Shown here piece after piece: positions 43,413-56,944 of a stretch of DNA of 64,000 nt. A program made the translations under genes and the position numbers. The notes beneath the pieces are model-generated. The model searched no databases. It saw nothing but the letters and a program-made list of their open reading frames with translations, and was not told the origin of the DNA. Positions within the stretch are counted from its first letter, which is position 1. The number at the start of each line of letters is the position of its first letter. The DNA lies in contig BLAL01000285.1 in NCBI GenBank assembly GCA_015698045.1, positions 2,418,001 through 2,482,000 on the forward strand. The letters run 5' to 3'. Source of the DNA: Rhizophagus clarus (taxonomy: Eukaryota > Glomeromycota > Glomeromycetes > Glomerales > Glomeraceae).

Positions 43413-46400
43413 TATTAAATAAAATAATATATTGGTAATAAATTATGCCAGAAAAATAATTTTTTTAATTATTTTTGGTTTACTTTGACAAATAGCTTGG
43501 ATGGTTAGTACATGTATTTTAAGTAAAAAATACTTTAACAATTCTAACAATTCTCATTATATTTGTAAGAACACTAGCTTCTTGAAATTCGATAAAATCA
43601 CACCTTCAGTTAAAGCAGTTGTATAAGTGCAAAGGGATGTGTATTTTTCTTAATTGAGAAACATTCTAATGTCTTTTTCTCTTCTTTTTTTTTGTAGAAT
43701 TACTAACTTGAATGTGCAAGTAATTTAACATAATGATTATTGCACATTTACAGCATTAAACTGTATTTTATTTAGTGGAATAAACTTAATGTCAGAGTAT
43801 ATAAGTGTTGTACTATATTTTTTTTGGTTTAATATTATTTTTAGAGTGAAGTAAATATACTTGGGTAGTTACTAAGGATGGTGCCGCAAATAGGTAATTG
43901 CAAAATAATTGCAATTTGCAATATTGCGGAATATTGCGAATTTCAAAGTCTAAATTTCTGCAATTCCGCAACCCGCAATTATTCGCAATTCTGAAAATAT
44001 TCTGCAATACCACAAAAAGTCGCTAGTACTGCAATTTAATTGCGGAAACATTGCAGAATTGCGAAATTGCAGATTTTTTTAAAAAAAAAACGTTTTTTTA
44101 AGTGTTTAATTAAAAAACGCTAAAAACATTTTTTTTAAAATGTTTTTTCATATAAGATTTAATAAAAAAAATGGTTTGCAACGTTTTTTTAAATAGTTTA
44201 ATGAAAAAATGTTGCGAAATGTTTTTTCATATACAATTTAGTTAAAAAAAATATAAAAAAAACGTTATTTTTAAACATTTAATTAAAAAAAAGGCTTAAA
44301 AACATTATTTTAAACGTTTAATTAAAAAAAAACTTTTTTTAAGCGTTTAATTAAAAAAATGCCAAAAACATTTTTTTTTAAAATATTTAATTAAAAAAAT
44401 ACTTCGCAGCATTTTTATCTAATAAAAAACACTGCGAAACATTTTTTCATATAAGATTTAATAAAAAAAAACATTTTGCAACATTTTTTAAATAGATTAA
44501 TGAAAAAATGTTGCGAAATGTTTTTTCATATACAATTTAGTTAAAAAAACATTTCGCAACATTTTTTAATAGATTAATGAAAGAACGTTGCGAAACATTT
44601 TTTCATATATAATTTAATAAAAAAAACGTTTCACAACTTTTTTTTAGTAATTTAATGAAAAATGTTGTGAAACGTTTTACATTTAATAAAAAAAACATTT
44701 CTTTGATTATTCAACATCAGTAATTTGGTTTAGTTTTTAGTAATTACTGATACCGAATGGATTATCAGATGATCAGTTAATTATGGTGTATTTTTACAGA
44801 CGTAATGCCAAAACTGTAATTAATTCGCAGAGAAGTATAATCAGAATTGTGGAATTGTGAGTTACTAATCGCAATTTAACTCCAAAATCCGCAATATTGC
44901 AGATTTTAGAAATTATTTATGGACCCATTCTTAGTAATTATATATTAGTTTTAAACTGATATTAACGCTTTTCTTTAGATTTTCAAACTTTCTTTTGAAA
45001 CTAACGACTGGCAAGTATAGTTTGGCAATATATGGTGGTATAAATGCATTTTAAAAGAATATTAATGCCAAGTTCTTTATTATTTTAGATAATTAATGAT
45101 ATTGATCATCAAGTATTATTTATATGCTATTTAATCTTTTTTTTAAACTTTTTTTTCAACGTTCTTCTTTCTCTTCTTCCTTTTATTCATTCTTTTTTCT
45201 TTCGTAATTTTTGTTCCATAATTTCTTTTTCATTATTTTTCATTATTTTTTTTTCTTTTCACAAACCTACAAAAAAAGAAATTATTGCTAAAATCGAAAA
45301 AAAACAAAAAAAAACCAAAAAATCTCCATTTTACAGGACTACTAGAATAAAAATAGAATCTAAAAGAATATGTTTAATAACAAGGATGATAAAATGGAAT
45401 TCATCCAGCCGTTTAAATAAAGAAATCTTGTACGTAATGATTTAAGTATTCATTTTAACTTTTGAGTACTAAGGAATTCTGTCAGCAAGAGAGTGTCTTA
45501 ACTACTTTTTTTGACGAAACGTTTATTAACTGAATGTTCTTTTTTAAACATCTTAAATTTTTTGGTAGGAATAAACTTTTTTAGCTGTTAGCGTTAGATT
45601 AACATATTCTTTAAGCAGCTAATATTTCAGATCAGGATTTTGACAAGGAAAAATGAAAAAGTTTTTATTTATTTTAACAAAACATTCAAATTTTTTTGGA
45701 TTTGTGGTAAATCATATTTTTATAAATTTTTTTTTATTTTAATGAATTTTTAGGTATCTGGACGATAAGGGGATTTCATTATTTATTTTTAATGAAATAA
45801 TGAACATTAATCTTTTTTCACATCCTCAGTTCATTTAGACATACTGGTTATAAATCTCAATAATAGAGTTTCAAAACTGATCTTGATTATGAACCTAATA
45901 GACACGTAGATTTCAATAAGAAATTGATTTTCATCAAAATTTTTTTAACAGAATATTTTCTAACATTTAATTTCTTTCTTTTTTAGGTTTCTTGCTCTTT
46001 AGATTTTGACTTGTTAAATTTAGGTGGTTATTTTCCTCTTTATTTGTTTTAATTAAACAAACTTTTACTATATTTAGATAATTTTCTTGAATATCTATAG
46101 GAGAAGAGTTATCTTTTTTAGATGCCGCTTGCTCTTTAAGTCTGGATGTGCAGGATTTTGATGAGCGTTTATGAAAAATATCTCTAAATTCTCATTTTTC
46201 TTGTATGAATGAATAATACTATTGGAAAGCGAAAATGATAAATTTCACAACTTGATTTTTTTAAATAGAAATGGTAATCAACATTTTCATTTATTTTCTT
46301 TGTAGGCTTCAACTTTGAATTAGAGTGTTCAATCATTAGTAAGTTTTGAAGTTAATTTTGAATCCTTTTTTTTATTTTTATTTTTTTTTTTCTATTTTTT

Positions 46401-47000
46401 TCTATTAGAAACATTTTTAACATTTCTTTTGTTTGTTTTTCTTGTAGGTTCTTCAAGGTATCGATGGGATCTGGAAATGGCAAGTTTCTTTAGTTCCCTT
46501 TTTGATAGTTGTAATCATTAGTTTTTTAAGTCTTAAAGGATTTTATTAAGATTATTATGATTTGAAAATGGGGATTTCTTTGTGATTATTTCTCTCTTTT
46601 CTTTTAACAGAAATGTTAAATAATGCTTTTTTTTTTTTGTTTTTGTAGGTCTTCTTAGTTTCAGTTTGATTGTTAGAAAGTAGAATCGAAGAGTATTTGC
46701 TATAATTTTAGATAGTAAGTTCTTTGGGACTTTTTTTTAAAAAAAAATTTTTAACGAAAATGTTTATTAACGATTTTTATATTTTTTTATGGATTTCAGG
46801 ATGGAGTACTGATACTGAAATAATATCTGAAAATGTAAGTTTTGTGTGTTTCACTTTTTTGTTTAAATTAAAAAATGTTTACTACATTAACTTTTTCTTG
46901 CTTAGGTTTTTAGATTCAAAATATTGGTAATGTTAACTTTCATAATTTTGTTATAAAACTTTGATTTTCTATTAGGAAGGAATTGCTATATTAACATATC
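43413..47000 (+). repeat. Degenerate micro-exon array, plus strand
   Basis: Scattered units are visible: TTTTTTTTTGTAG before AATTACTAACTTGAATG (43,698); TTTTTTAG before GTTTCTTGCTCTTTAG (45,987); TTTCTTGTAG before GTTCTTCAAGGTATCG (46,449); TTTTTGTAG before GTCTTCTTAGTTTC (46,650). AACATTTTTAACATTTC and GAAACATTCTAATGTC palindrome remnants accompany them. Many donors and acceptors have decayed. The array is interrupted by the older hAT-like element 43,873-44,933. The reading frames in 46,700-46,930 cross these repeats and are not convincing genes. Confidence 0.45.
43873..44933. mobile_element. Old hAT-like MITE with decayed palindrome array (1,061 bp)
   Basis: Left end TAAGGATGGTGCCGCAAATA; reverse complement of the right end TAAGAATGGGTCCATAAATA. 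Flanking 8-mers GTAGTTAC (43,865-43,872) and GTAATTAT (44,934-44,941) match at six of eight positions, consistent with an aged hAT target duplication. Subterminal zones contain TTGCGAATTTC, ATTGCGGAATATTGCGA-type repeats. The interior has AACGTTTTTT, ATGTTGCGAAATG and AACATTTCGCAACATT motifs, a mutated version of the AACGTTTCGCAACGTT array of the three younger elements. Many CpG positions are now TpG or CpA. Confidence 0.7.
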
Positions 47001-49440
47001 CTTTTTATTTCCTTTTTTTATAAGTTCAGATTTTTATTTTGGAGTTTAAAAACAGCATATTTTTAATATTTATTTCTCTTTTTGGGATTGATATAAATTT
47101 TAGTATGGATTTAGTATGGAAATTTAAATAAGTATATTAATTATTATAATAATGAACCATTTATTTATTTATTTATTTATTTTAATGTTTTGGATAGCCT
47201 GGTGCAGACTCATAATTACAAGTAATTATAACAGATCGTGACTACACTAGTTTTCTTATGGAAGTGGACTACCTTTTAAAAACTAAAGGAAAGGGAAAAA
47301 ATAGTGAAAGAGGTATTCACAAACTTTTCTGTGGTTCTTAGAACACAAGTTCCTGCATTACTTGAAGCAAAGGAAATTGCACTACGATACCTTCGAAAAT
47401 AAAAAAAACTAAACTTATTGGGAAAATGTGACATTTTTTTTGAAAAAAAAATAGAAACATCTTACGTTTGAGTCTAGCAGCATCTATGCAATGAATTTGG
47501 CCCTATTAAAAAGGTAAAAGAAATTTGGTAGATACTGAAGATGTTAGTACATCCCTCAAATGAGATTATAGGCTCAGAGTAAGTATTTTAATAAAGCCTG
47601 CAGCAAAGACCATAATGTATTGTCCTTTTTTTGGCTATTGATTATGTTCCAGTCTTTGTATTTCTTCTTCTTGTCCTTTTTTTTGTCCTTTTTTGGGAAC
47701 TTGGATGTTATTTTCTTTTGTTTAGCTGGCGTTGATGAGCAGACTAATTTAAACTGCAACATATATCCTACCTGATATAGAACACAAGACAGTTGAGACA
47801 TTATTCTGGGCAGATTGATGATTGATTATCCACTTCTTTTTTATTTTTTAATAAGAAGAAGGAGTTAAATTAATTTTTAAAATATTATTATATATTGTTT
47901 ATTATTTTTTCTAGATAGTTTGCTCTTCGGGTAAATCTTATGAAGTACAAATATCTAAACAAGTAAGAAGATTAAAGTAGACATACATTCTTTCTTGAAT
48001 CAGTTTTTTTGTCAGATTTCATGGCTGGGCTTTTGGTTAGTTTCTTGTATAGTAATTATAGCAATCTACAAATAAATGTAAATAATAAATTAAATAAAAA
48101 ATGTAAGTTAAAAACACAAATATTATTTTATATACTATATAAGATAAAAACTATATAAGATGTAAACTGTACAATTTCCTGTATGATATATACAAACATT
48201 TCATTGCACTGAAGTAATGTTAAATTTTGGCTAACATTAACATAATTTCAGCCAAAACTTAACTTTATAGTAATGTATAATAATTTTTATTTCAAGTTAA
48301 TACCATAAAATTTTTGCATATTATGTAATGCTTTAGTAATACTTTAAATACAAAAAATAATTAAAATTTAAAATATTTAGGAGAGTAATCAAATCAGCCG
48401 ATATGTAAAATTTTTCTTCTAAATATACACTTTCTTTAAATATACATTTTCTTAAATTTTCATTATAGTCATAAGAAGAATATACTTAGAGAGAGTTAAC
48501 TGTATTAAAGATATCTGAGATTTTTTTTTAAGACGAATCAATACTAAAATTTTGGTTAATTAACTTTAACTAAATTTTAATTAAAATTCAAGTTATATAA
48601 AATTTTAATCAAAATTTCATTATATAATTTTTTTAAATATTATTTTTTAAAGTTTTATATTAATTTTATTAAACTTTAAAATAATATAAGAATTATAATA
48701 AGAATCACTATAAAATATGATTTCTTTTTATATTATATTTTATAATATGATTTTTATATTACTTAATAATAAAATTAAATTAGATTTAAACTTTTTTTTT
48801 AATTATGAATTTTAAAGCTATTTTTAATTTTACTTTTTTTACCTATCTTTTTTTGTTTTTTTTTTTTTCTTTATTTTATTTTTTTTTTTTAAATAACTTT
48901 TTAATTTTTAGATAAAATATTTCAGTAAAATTATAATAATATTTTTATTTATTTACTTTTATTTTTAAAGAATAACTTTTAATTTCTTTTTTTATAGATA
49001 ATTATATATATAGGAAATTTAAAGATTTTTTAGTATTTTAGTTTCTTATTAAAATATAATTATTAGCAAAATATTAAAAAATAATGATTATATTAATAAA
49101 TCATTTTATAAATATTTTTGTATTTCATGTTTTATAGTTTAAAAGTTTTTCAATATCTTAGATGGATATGAATTTTGGTAAGTGATCTAATGTTATTTTT
49201 TAACAAAATATTATTGACATTTCATTCTTTTTTTTAAACAACTGGTTTTTTTGTTATAAAATATATAAGTAATGTTTCAATTAATCATATAAAAATATCT
49301 GAATATTATTTTATTATTATAAAATAACTTTAAAAATAATGTTTATTTATTTGTTTAATTTGTTTATTGAATTTAATAAAAAAAATGTAAATGAAAAATA
49401 TTTATTATAAAAAAAATAATAAAATAATTTTGTTTATAAT
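47001..49440. other. Long A+T-rich region with one short coding remnant
   Basis: No gene. A plus-strand segment at about 47,290-47,400 reads EVFTNFSVVLRTQVPALLEA, followed by KEIALRYLRK and TAA, which looks like a fragment of a larger protein. The rest is A+T-rich, with a (TTTA)n microsatellite at 47,160-47,183, TAAAATTTTAATT-like repeats at 48,550-48,660, and long T runs. The minus-strand Lys-rich frame at 47,574-47,801 has no supporting feature. Confidence 0.4.
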
Positions 49441-50303
49441 AACATCTTAGACTTTTTTCTAAGGCATGCGACACTGATAAGCCAATCAAAATTCAAACGC
49501 CACAAAAAAATCACGTGATAGTGAATTTTTTATGGTAGTTTTGAACATTTAGTAAAATTATGATATTGGGCGGAATCATAGCAAAAGGTGGGGCTTCAAA
49601 TTTTTATTTTTAAGATTTATATGTGTTAGTTCATTTATTTATTATAATATACATATTTTTCATTTAGTAAAAGCCAATACTTTTTCCATACTGATAAACT
49701 ACTATTGTAATGTAGGCTAACCTTCTATCTATAAACGTTTTTCTATATTCTGAACTATCTGAACTAATATACACGTGATTTTGTCGCTTTGAATCTATCT
49801 ATGTTCTTGAGTATTATAAAAAAAGTAATTAATACAATTTTGCATAGAAAAAATAATAATTTTGAGACAGGAAAAAAAATATTCAAGCTAAAATCAAAGT
49901 TGAAATAAAAGAATAAACTTGCTTTTAAGAAAACGAATACAAAGATAATCAAATAATTAAAAGAAAATTCTGCAGCAAAGAAATTAGGAATTGAAAAACA
50001 TTATGTTCTAAAGAAGCAATTACACTAACACTTTTTCACGTAAAGTTTTCAGTTATCGGCAATGCTTTAGTAAGCCAAAACAACATTTTAAAAATGAAAA
50101 AATTACGTCAATGCGATCATGTATATGCAACTGTATACGAACAAGTCACAGGACCATACGATATATAAGCAGTAAACAGTTCATAATTTATCGAACATTA
50201 CAAATTAAGCAGCCATCGTATCTCTGCTATTTTTTTAACGTTCATTTTTTTGCTTTCGAGACTATTTTAGCTTAGTGACGATTATTTTAATTGAAAGAGA
50301 GCA
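49441..50303. promoter_or_regulatory. Intergenic region upstream of the Doa10-like gene, with TATA-like box
   Basis: No gene is supported. ATCACGTGATAG at 49,511 and ATACACGTGATTTTG at 49,772 contain the CACGTG E-box hexamer. A TATA-like ATATATAAGC starts at 50,161, about 140 bp before the ATG at 50,304. The compartment boundary between transposon-rich and gene-dense DNA lies here. Confidence 0.4.
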
Positions 50304-53300
50304 ATGGTCGAAGACGAAGGTAATGGATTTCGTTTAAAGGTTTTAGTTACGATCAAGGATAAATACGACTCTTTTGAGGCGAGATTCCTGATCTACATTT
50401 GCAATTCTTTTTAACTATTTTATTTAGATGTTTGTCGTGTTTGCCGTAGTGAAGGCACTGAAGACCAACCATTATACCATCCTTGTAAATGCTCTGGTAG
50501 TATTAGATTTGTTCACCAGGATTGGTAATGTTATATTCTAGCTTAAATAATACGTTTATAATTTTCTCGATCGTTATTTTACTAATCTTATGAATTCTAA
50601 TTGTCTTAACAGTTTGACAGAATGGTTAAGACATAGCAAAAAGAAGTATGCTTTTTTATTGGTAACTCTTTTAGAACGTATTAGTCGAATTACTTATTCA
50701 ATTGCTTTAATAGATATTGTGAAGTGTGCAAATATCCTTTTTCGTTTACACCAAGTATGTATTATTTATTATAGAAATATAATATTAAAAAAGGATAACT
50801 GTTTAATTATTGTTAATTTCAATTCTTAGTTTATGATCCAAAGATGCCAGACACTATCCCCATTGTATTATTCCTTCGACGTGGTATACGGCGCCTTTAT
50901 GGACTCGTCCAAATATGGTTTCGTGCACTTCTTGTAGGAATTGTATGGCTGATAGCATTACCTTGGGCTACTGTATGGATATGGAGGTTCTATTTCTGGA
51001 GCGGGGAGAGCATCGCTTTTATTATCAACGGACAAAAGGTTCCCAATAGAATTTCAGAGAATAATATAGAATCGAGTGAAAAGAGCGGTCTTAGTATAAT
51101 ATATTTGGGACTACTTAAAGGATTCATTTGGTATGTACCTCCGGATGCAGTAAAATTTGTGGAATATTATGGTGATTTAGCCAGGTTAGTTTTTTATATT
51201 ACGATATCAACAATTATTTTATTCGGGGCTAAATAATTATTGTTGTTCCAACATCATTATAGCAAAGTATTATCAGATACATTTGAGGGTCAAATCATTA
51301 CATGTGTTGTTGTAATAGTTTTTGTAGCTGCATTCCTATTAAGAGAGTGGATAGTTCAAAATACACCTGCCGCAAATGATAACAATAATATCAATGATCA
51401 AGTAAATGATGGGCCTGCAAATGAAGGAAATGTTAATAACAATGGGATTATGTTTCCGGTTGAACAAATGCCTGAAGAACCTCAAGTTCCTGCCGTAGCA
51501 AACGTAGCTAACTTCAATGGAGGAGCTTTTATTTTTCAAAATGGGCATCGCCTACCATTAATTCAACAAGAACCGCATCCCCCAGCTGACCAAGTTTTAC
51601 AGCAAGATCCAGTTCCCGAACCATTACAACAAAACATTCTTGGAGATAATGTGGAATTTAATGAATTTAATGATCAACATCAAGAAGAAAATATAAATCA
51701 ACAATTAATAGCGGATAACATTAACACTCAAAATGAATCGAACATTATGTCATCTGAAAATAGACTAGGCGTCAAATTAGCAAATGAGGACATTACTTAC
51801 GAGAAAGATGATTCATCTTTACCTTCAGAAAAAAATGTTAACATGGACAATCAAAAACTTTCTATGTATGTTCCATATGTAGATGACTCCAAGATGTCGA
51901 TTCAAGCTCTCATAAGTGATGCAAATAGAGAAGATTCTAAAGGGAAAAATATTGAATCAAATGATACTGTGGTTTTCCCAGAATTAGGGGATTCTTCATC
52001 ACAAATATCACAAAATGCAGTTTCGAAAGATTCGAGTCCTTCACAATTCAAGATCGAAAATTCTGTCATCGATAAAGATGATGGTTTTAGCTCTTCTGCG
52101 TCATCATCCTCTTCAGGTGTTGCAGGCGTTGCAATTCAACAAGGTCAATCTTCGGATAAACTAATTCCTACTTTGATAGGAGATAGAAGAATCCGTCCTA
52201 TCAGAAAAGTGAGGACACGAATGGGAGATCCTGTATCATCTTCCAATACAATAGGACAATCGACACAAAATGATCTTGATGATTTATCTCTTGGGGGCTC
52301 TTTTACAAATGTTGATTACTCTGAAGTTTCTTCAAAGAAAGAACAATTAGGTGATAACAATGCCGATTATGATGTAACACCCCCTGAAGTATCAGATAGT
52401 GACGAAGAAAGCGAAGACATAAATTTACAGGAAAAATACCCACGTGGTATCAATGATACTTACAGCCCATCAAAAATAATAGCAAATACAGTATATTTTG
52501 CTGAAGATTCAACCGCTCATCGTAACTCTAACACTAACTTACAAGGTTACAATGATAATTTTGGAAAGAATGACGACGATGATGATTCATCAGATTTTGA
52601 TGAAATAGATATTGATGAAGATGAAGGCGAACAATACGTTGATGATGATGATGATGATGAAGGTGAAGAAAATGATTCAGATGATAATGATAATCCTCTT
52701 GAAGATGATGAGAATGAAGAGGATCCTGCTGAGGAATTAAATGGTATAATATTTTATAATTATTATAAATAATATTGTACTTTCGATCATGAAATACGTT
52801 AACTTACGTTATAATTTTGAATTAGTGAGAGAACCCAATGCAGAAGTTGCTGATGCTCCTGTTTTGCCTATGCCTGCACCCCTTTTTAATGAAGCAATCG
52901 AACCTCCTGCCGTCGACCAAGGATTTATAGAAGCGGATGATGAGGACGAAGAAAATGTTGCTAATGAAGATCTTGAAGGTGTATTGGAAGCTATTGGCAT
53001 GAGAGGATCTTTATGGATGTTAGCTCAAAACTCTGCGTTGATGATAGTTTTGATTGCGTTATGTTTGGCTGGTTCTATTTGGCTCCCATTTATCGTCGGA
53101 AAAACTGTTTTATTGGTATGTACTTTTATATTAAATTTTTTAATTAAAACATTCTGATCATTCAATGTTTATATTTATGCACTTTAGATCAAACCCTTGA
53201 ATGTTATACAACTCCCGTTGAAATTATTACGTAAAGTGACTGATCCTTTAGTAGACCTCGTCCTTGATACTGGTATTCCTTGGTTATGGTCACTCGTATC

Positions 53301-56179
53301 TCCATTATTAAAGTCTGGGTGGAACGCTACTAGTCCTCAAATTTCACCAATGTTCGAAGGTTCAATATTGATGCATTATATGCAAGATGTTTCTGACAAA
53401 ACGGAGGACCTTCTAGGATATGCTGCTGCTATTGTTGCTAAAATAGACCCTCCAGAATCAGAAATTATTGCAATCTCGACTATTAGTAGTGTTAATAATT
53501 TTTCTGAATTTCTAAAAGCACAAAATTTAACATGGCTTGTTAAAATAATTGATCGTTGGAATGGTTTTGCTTATGGTAATACGCCTACGGATAAGATTGT
53601 ATGTATTCTTTGTGGGTATACAGTTATTATTTTTTTGTGTGCTTATTATTTGGCAAAAACGAGGAATGCATATGGCGCTACTGTTGGTCGAGCTGTTCAA
53701 GAAGGATTACGTCAACAAGGCATAGTTTTGAAGGTATGTTAAAATTTAGTTTGTTACGTTAGGCCAGACCAAGCAAAAAGTACATTTAACATTATCCCCT
53801 TCCCCTCCTTTCTCGTTCTCAAAATTTAACATTATTTATTTGCGATTTTGATTGGATTAAACTGTTAAATTCATGTGACTGTTCAAAATTTGTTATTTGG
53901 TTCAAGTTTTACCCAGTCAATCTAGCTTCCTCATCTCTCTGACCCTACATGTTACGTTACACACACTATTTGCTTGATCCGGCCTTATAAAGATTATTAT
54001 TTATAATTTTATTTTTATTTAGGTCGCTTTCTTTGTCGCAATTGAATTGGTTATTTTTCCGATTATATGTGGTATTCTATTGGATCTCTCCACGTTACCG
54101 TTATTCGCGGAAGCAACACCATCATCACGTCTGGAATTTTATCTCGAATCTCCCATTACATCAACTTTCCTTCATTGGTTTACTGGTACCGCATTTATGT
54201 TCCATTTCGCGGTGTTTGTGTCTCTGTGCCGAGAAATTGTACGAAATGGTGTTATGTGGTTCATTCGTGATCCAAATGATCCACAATTTCATCCCATAAA
54301 AGAAATTCTAGACAGACCTGTTTGGACTCAACTCAAAAAAATCGGCGCAAGTGGTATTATGTACAGTGCAATGATTGTTTTTGGCTTAGGAAGTGTTATA
54401 TATTTTATTCGATATTGTTTTGATGGAATATTACCTTTACAATTACCATTCATGTATGTAATGTATTTACTTATATACGTATGCGCTAGTCAGGAATTTT
54501 TTTTAATTCTGTACCTTTCTTCCTTAGGGAACCGATCTCTGATTTTCCTGCTGATCTTCTCGTATTTCACATAGTTGTTCCTGTAACTGTTACTTGGGCC
54601 AAGCCAAAACGTCTTTTCCGTAAATTATTTGAAAATTGGTGGAAAGTTACCTCACGTGTCTTACGATTGACATCTTTTATGTTTGGAGGTCGTCATTATG
54701 ATGAGGAAGGTACTCATGTACGCAAAACTCTACGCGCTTTTTTGCTTTGTTTAAAAGCTCCAATTCCTGGTCCTGGTGAAGTCATAGTTGATGAAAATGC
54801 AGAGGTTCTTTTTAAGAAAGATGGTGAGCTTGTTCGTGCACCTAGTTATGACGGTATAACAGTTGTACCAGGCCGAAGAATGTTAATACCTGTGAATGAG
54901 GATGGCACGTTAAAAAATCCTGGTGAAGTACCAGCCGGGCAAGACGATCAACTTAACTATACGGTTGTTTATATTCCTCCAAATTTTAGAGCAAGAGTAA
55001 TAATATTTTTATTCCTTATGTGGTTCTGTGGTTCTTTATTCTGCTGTTCAGTAACCGTCTTGCCACGTAAATATATATGTTTTTTTTTGTTAATTTGCAA
55101 CAGACACGTTAAACTAACGAATCTATTAAATTTTAAAGTCTTGACTGGACGTTACATCTTTAAGTCTATCTTACATCATCAACGTGCAGTTCACGATTTA
55201 TATACATTTACGGTGGGACTTTATGTATTGTGGGCACATTACGTTGCCATTGAATGGATCACGAATAAAATTCAAGCGATTGCTGAAAGACAAGATCGCA
55301 ATATCGATTGGGCTATGGTCAGGCAGAAGATGTTGCAAGGGATAATTGTGGTTGTGAAAATTTTGTACCTTGTTTTATTTTTTGGAATGGTAATCCCATT
55401 CCTTTTGTCATTAGTTATCGAATTATACGTTATTTTACCATGGAAAAAACCTACTACCGATATACCAGTTATATCTTTTTTACAGGCAAGTATTATTTTT
55501 CTGAATATATCTGGATAATAATACATCGTCTGATTTATCATTTAAAATAGGACTGGGCATTGGGCATTGTTTATATGAAAATTGCATATCGAATCGTTTT
55601 TATGTTACCTGACAATATATACAGCAGAGCTATTAACGAAGTAAGATATATTCAATGATATTTATAATGATTATATTTGATAGCTTTATAAAGGTTTAAT
55701 TACATGAATGTTATATAATTTATATTTTATATTAGATAACGGGAAGAGGAATTAAACATTTGAACGTCCAATTAGCAACAACAGTGTTTATTTTTCCTAT
55801 AGGAGGTTCAGCGTTAGCGGCTGTAATTCTCCCAGCGTTGACAGCTTGGGTGATAATATCTACTTTTGGTACGTTTAAATTTTTTTTAATCACTTATATA
55901 ACCACTATACTTTAATATTGATTTTTATTTCTCATTTCGCACCCGATATTAATAGGCATTACCAATGCAAATAGTATAGCTCTAATAATTCGATATATCT
56001 ATCCGGTGTTTTTAGCATTGATACTTGGTTATCGCGTTCAGCGACAGATGGGACAATTAGTAGATAGTTGGATGCAAGCTGTTCGAGATGAAGAATACTT
56101 GATAGGACGTAGATTGCATAATATTGAACCGAATGAGCAACGTGGAAATACAAATAATGATATAATAAGAGCACAATAA
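50304..56179 (+). CDS. Doa10/MARCH6-type RING-CH E3 ubiquitin ligase of the ER membrane
   Basis: Fourteen exons can be placed and their phases all close, giving 1,540 aa: 50,304-50,319; 50,428-50,524; 50,613-50,645; 50,714-50,754; 50,830-51,184; 51,263-52,743; 52,826-53,115; 53,188-53,733; 54,023-54,453; 54,528-55,066; 55,139-55,485; 55,551-55,640; 55,736-55,868; 55,956-56,179. The RING-CH finger starts at residue 6 ([37 protein letters not shown]): all C4HC3 ligands are present. FTPIYDPKMPD and the first membrane segments follow. Exon 6 is mainly a long acidic, Asn/Ser/Asp-rich loop ending in [12 protein letters not shown]. The Doa10 'TD' membrane domain lies in exons 8-9 ([36 protein letters not shown]). 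A multispan C-terminus follows. It would ubiquitinate misfolded ER and cytosolic proteins for degradation. Yeast Doa10 is about 1,320 aa; the acidic loop explains the excess. Confidence 0.95.
53762..53984. mobile_element. Harbinger-like MITE (223 bp) in intron 8 of the Doa10-like gene
   Basis: Ends GGCCAGACCAAGCAAAAAG and, reverse complement of the right end, GGCCGGATCAAGCAAATAG, flanked by TTA on both sides (53,759-53,761 and 53,985-53,987). A 3-bp TTA duplication with GG-starting ends fits PIF/Harbinger. The intron is 289 bp, far longer than its neighbours, because of this insertion; splice sites are untouched. Confidence 0.75.
55486..55550 (+). other. GC-AG intron in the Doa10-like gene
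   Basis: Exon 11 ends TTTTTACAG and the intron begins GCAAGTATT and ends AAAATAG. Using this junction restores a phase-0 reading frame (SFLQ then [14 protein letters not shown]). No GT donor nearby does so. CAG|GCAAGT is the classical context of GC donors. Confidence 0.8.
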
Positions 56180-56944
56180 TAATTAACATAGATTTTTTTT
56201 ATATATAGCGTATTTTTATTACTTTTTTACATCGGCTTTTTAGCCATAAAAAAAAAATAATGCATATAAAGTGCCAAATACAAGCATATTTCTCTACATT
56301 GTATAAAAATTTCAATAATAAAATTTTTTTTAAATATACTATTAAATATATCTGGACTTGTTTCACAATATTAATGTTGATCGGAGGTGGATCAGAGTGC
56401 GTTTTTCATTAGTCAAAAAAAGCAATGAAATGCAGTCGCCAAGGGTTGAAGATATTTATAGTTTTTTTCTTGGCAGCACCGTATAGGATTGCCAAGAAAA
56501 ATTGAAATCGTCGTTTTTTTTGAAACTATAACGTAAAATACAATTCCTATAAAAGGCAACGAACAGAAGGCCAAGAATAAATTATGTGGTACAAAATTCT
56601 TTTTATTGGTCATATAGATAGAAATCCAGGAAATTTCAATTTAGCTCATGAAGTATGCAAACAAGTAATCTTTCTTGAATTAAATAATCAATAAAGGGAA
56701 TTATTCCGAAACACTAATTAGGATAAAGGTCATATACAACAATAAAATAAATTCTAACTAAGCCTCAATAGTCCAATATACTCCTTTTTTAATGATTTAA
56801 TGGACAAGTGAAATTTCTTTTGTTTAAAATTCTATAAATACATAAGTTATCTTTTCAACAATTTAAGCAAAACAAATTTTTCAAACGTAAAATATCTCTC
56901 TTTTTTAAATAAATAAAAAATATTAACAAAAAATAAAAATCAAT
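56180..56944. promoter_or_regulatory. Intergenic region with TATA box of the CYSTM-like gene
   Basis: No gene recognised between the two coding regions; the minus-strand frame at 56,413-56,613 has no support. TATAAATA lies at 56,833-56,840, about 105 bp before the ATG at 56,945, followed by a CAACAATTTAAGC stretch suitable for transcription start. Confidence 0.5.

Noticed and set aside
47574..47801. Lys-rich minus-strand frame of 75 codons
   Set aside because: No start context, splice signals, domain or conservation cue; it probably reflects A-rich composition.
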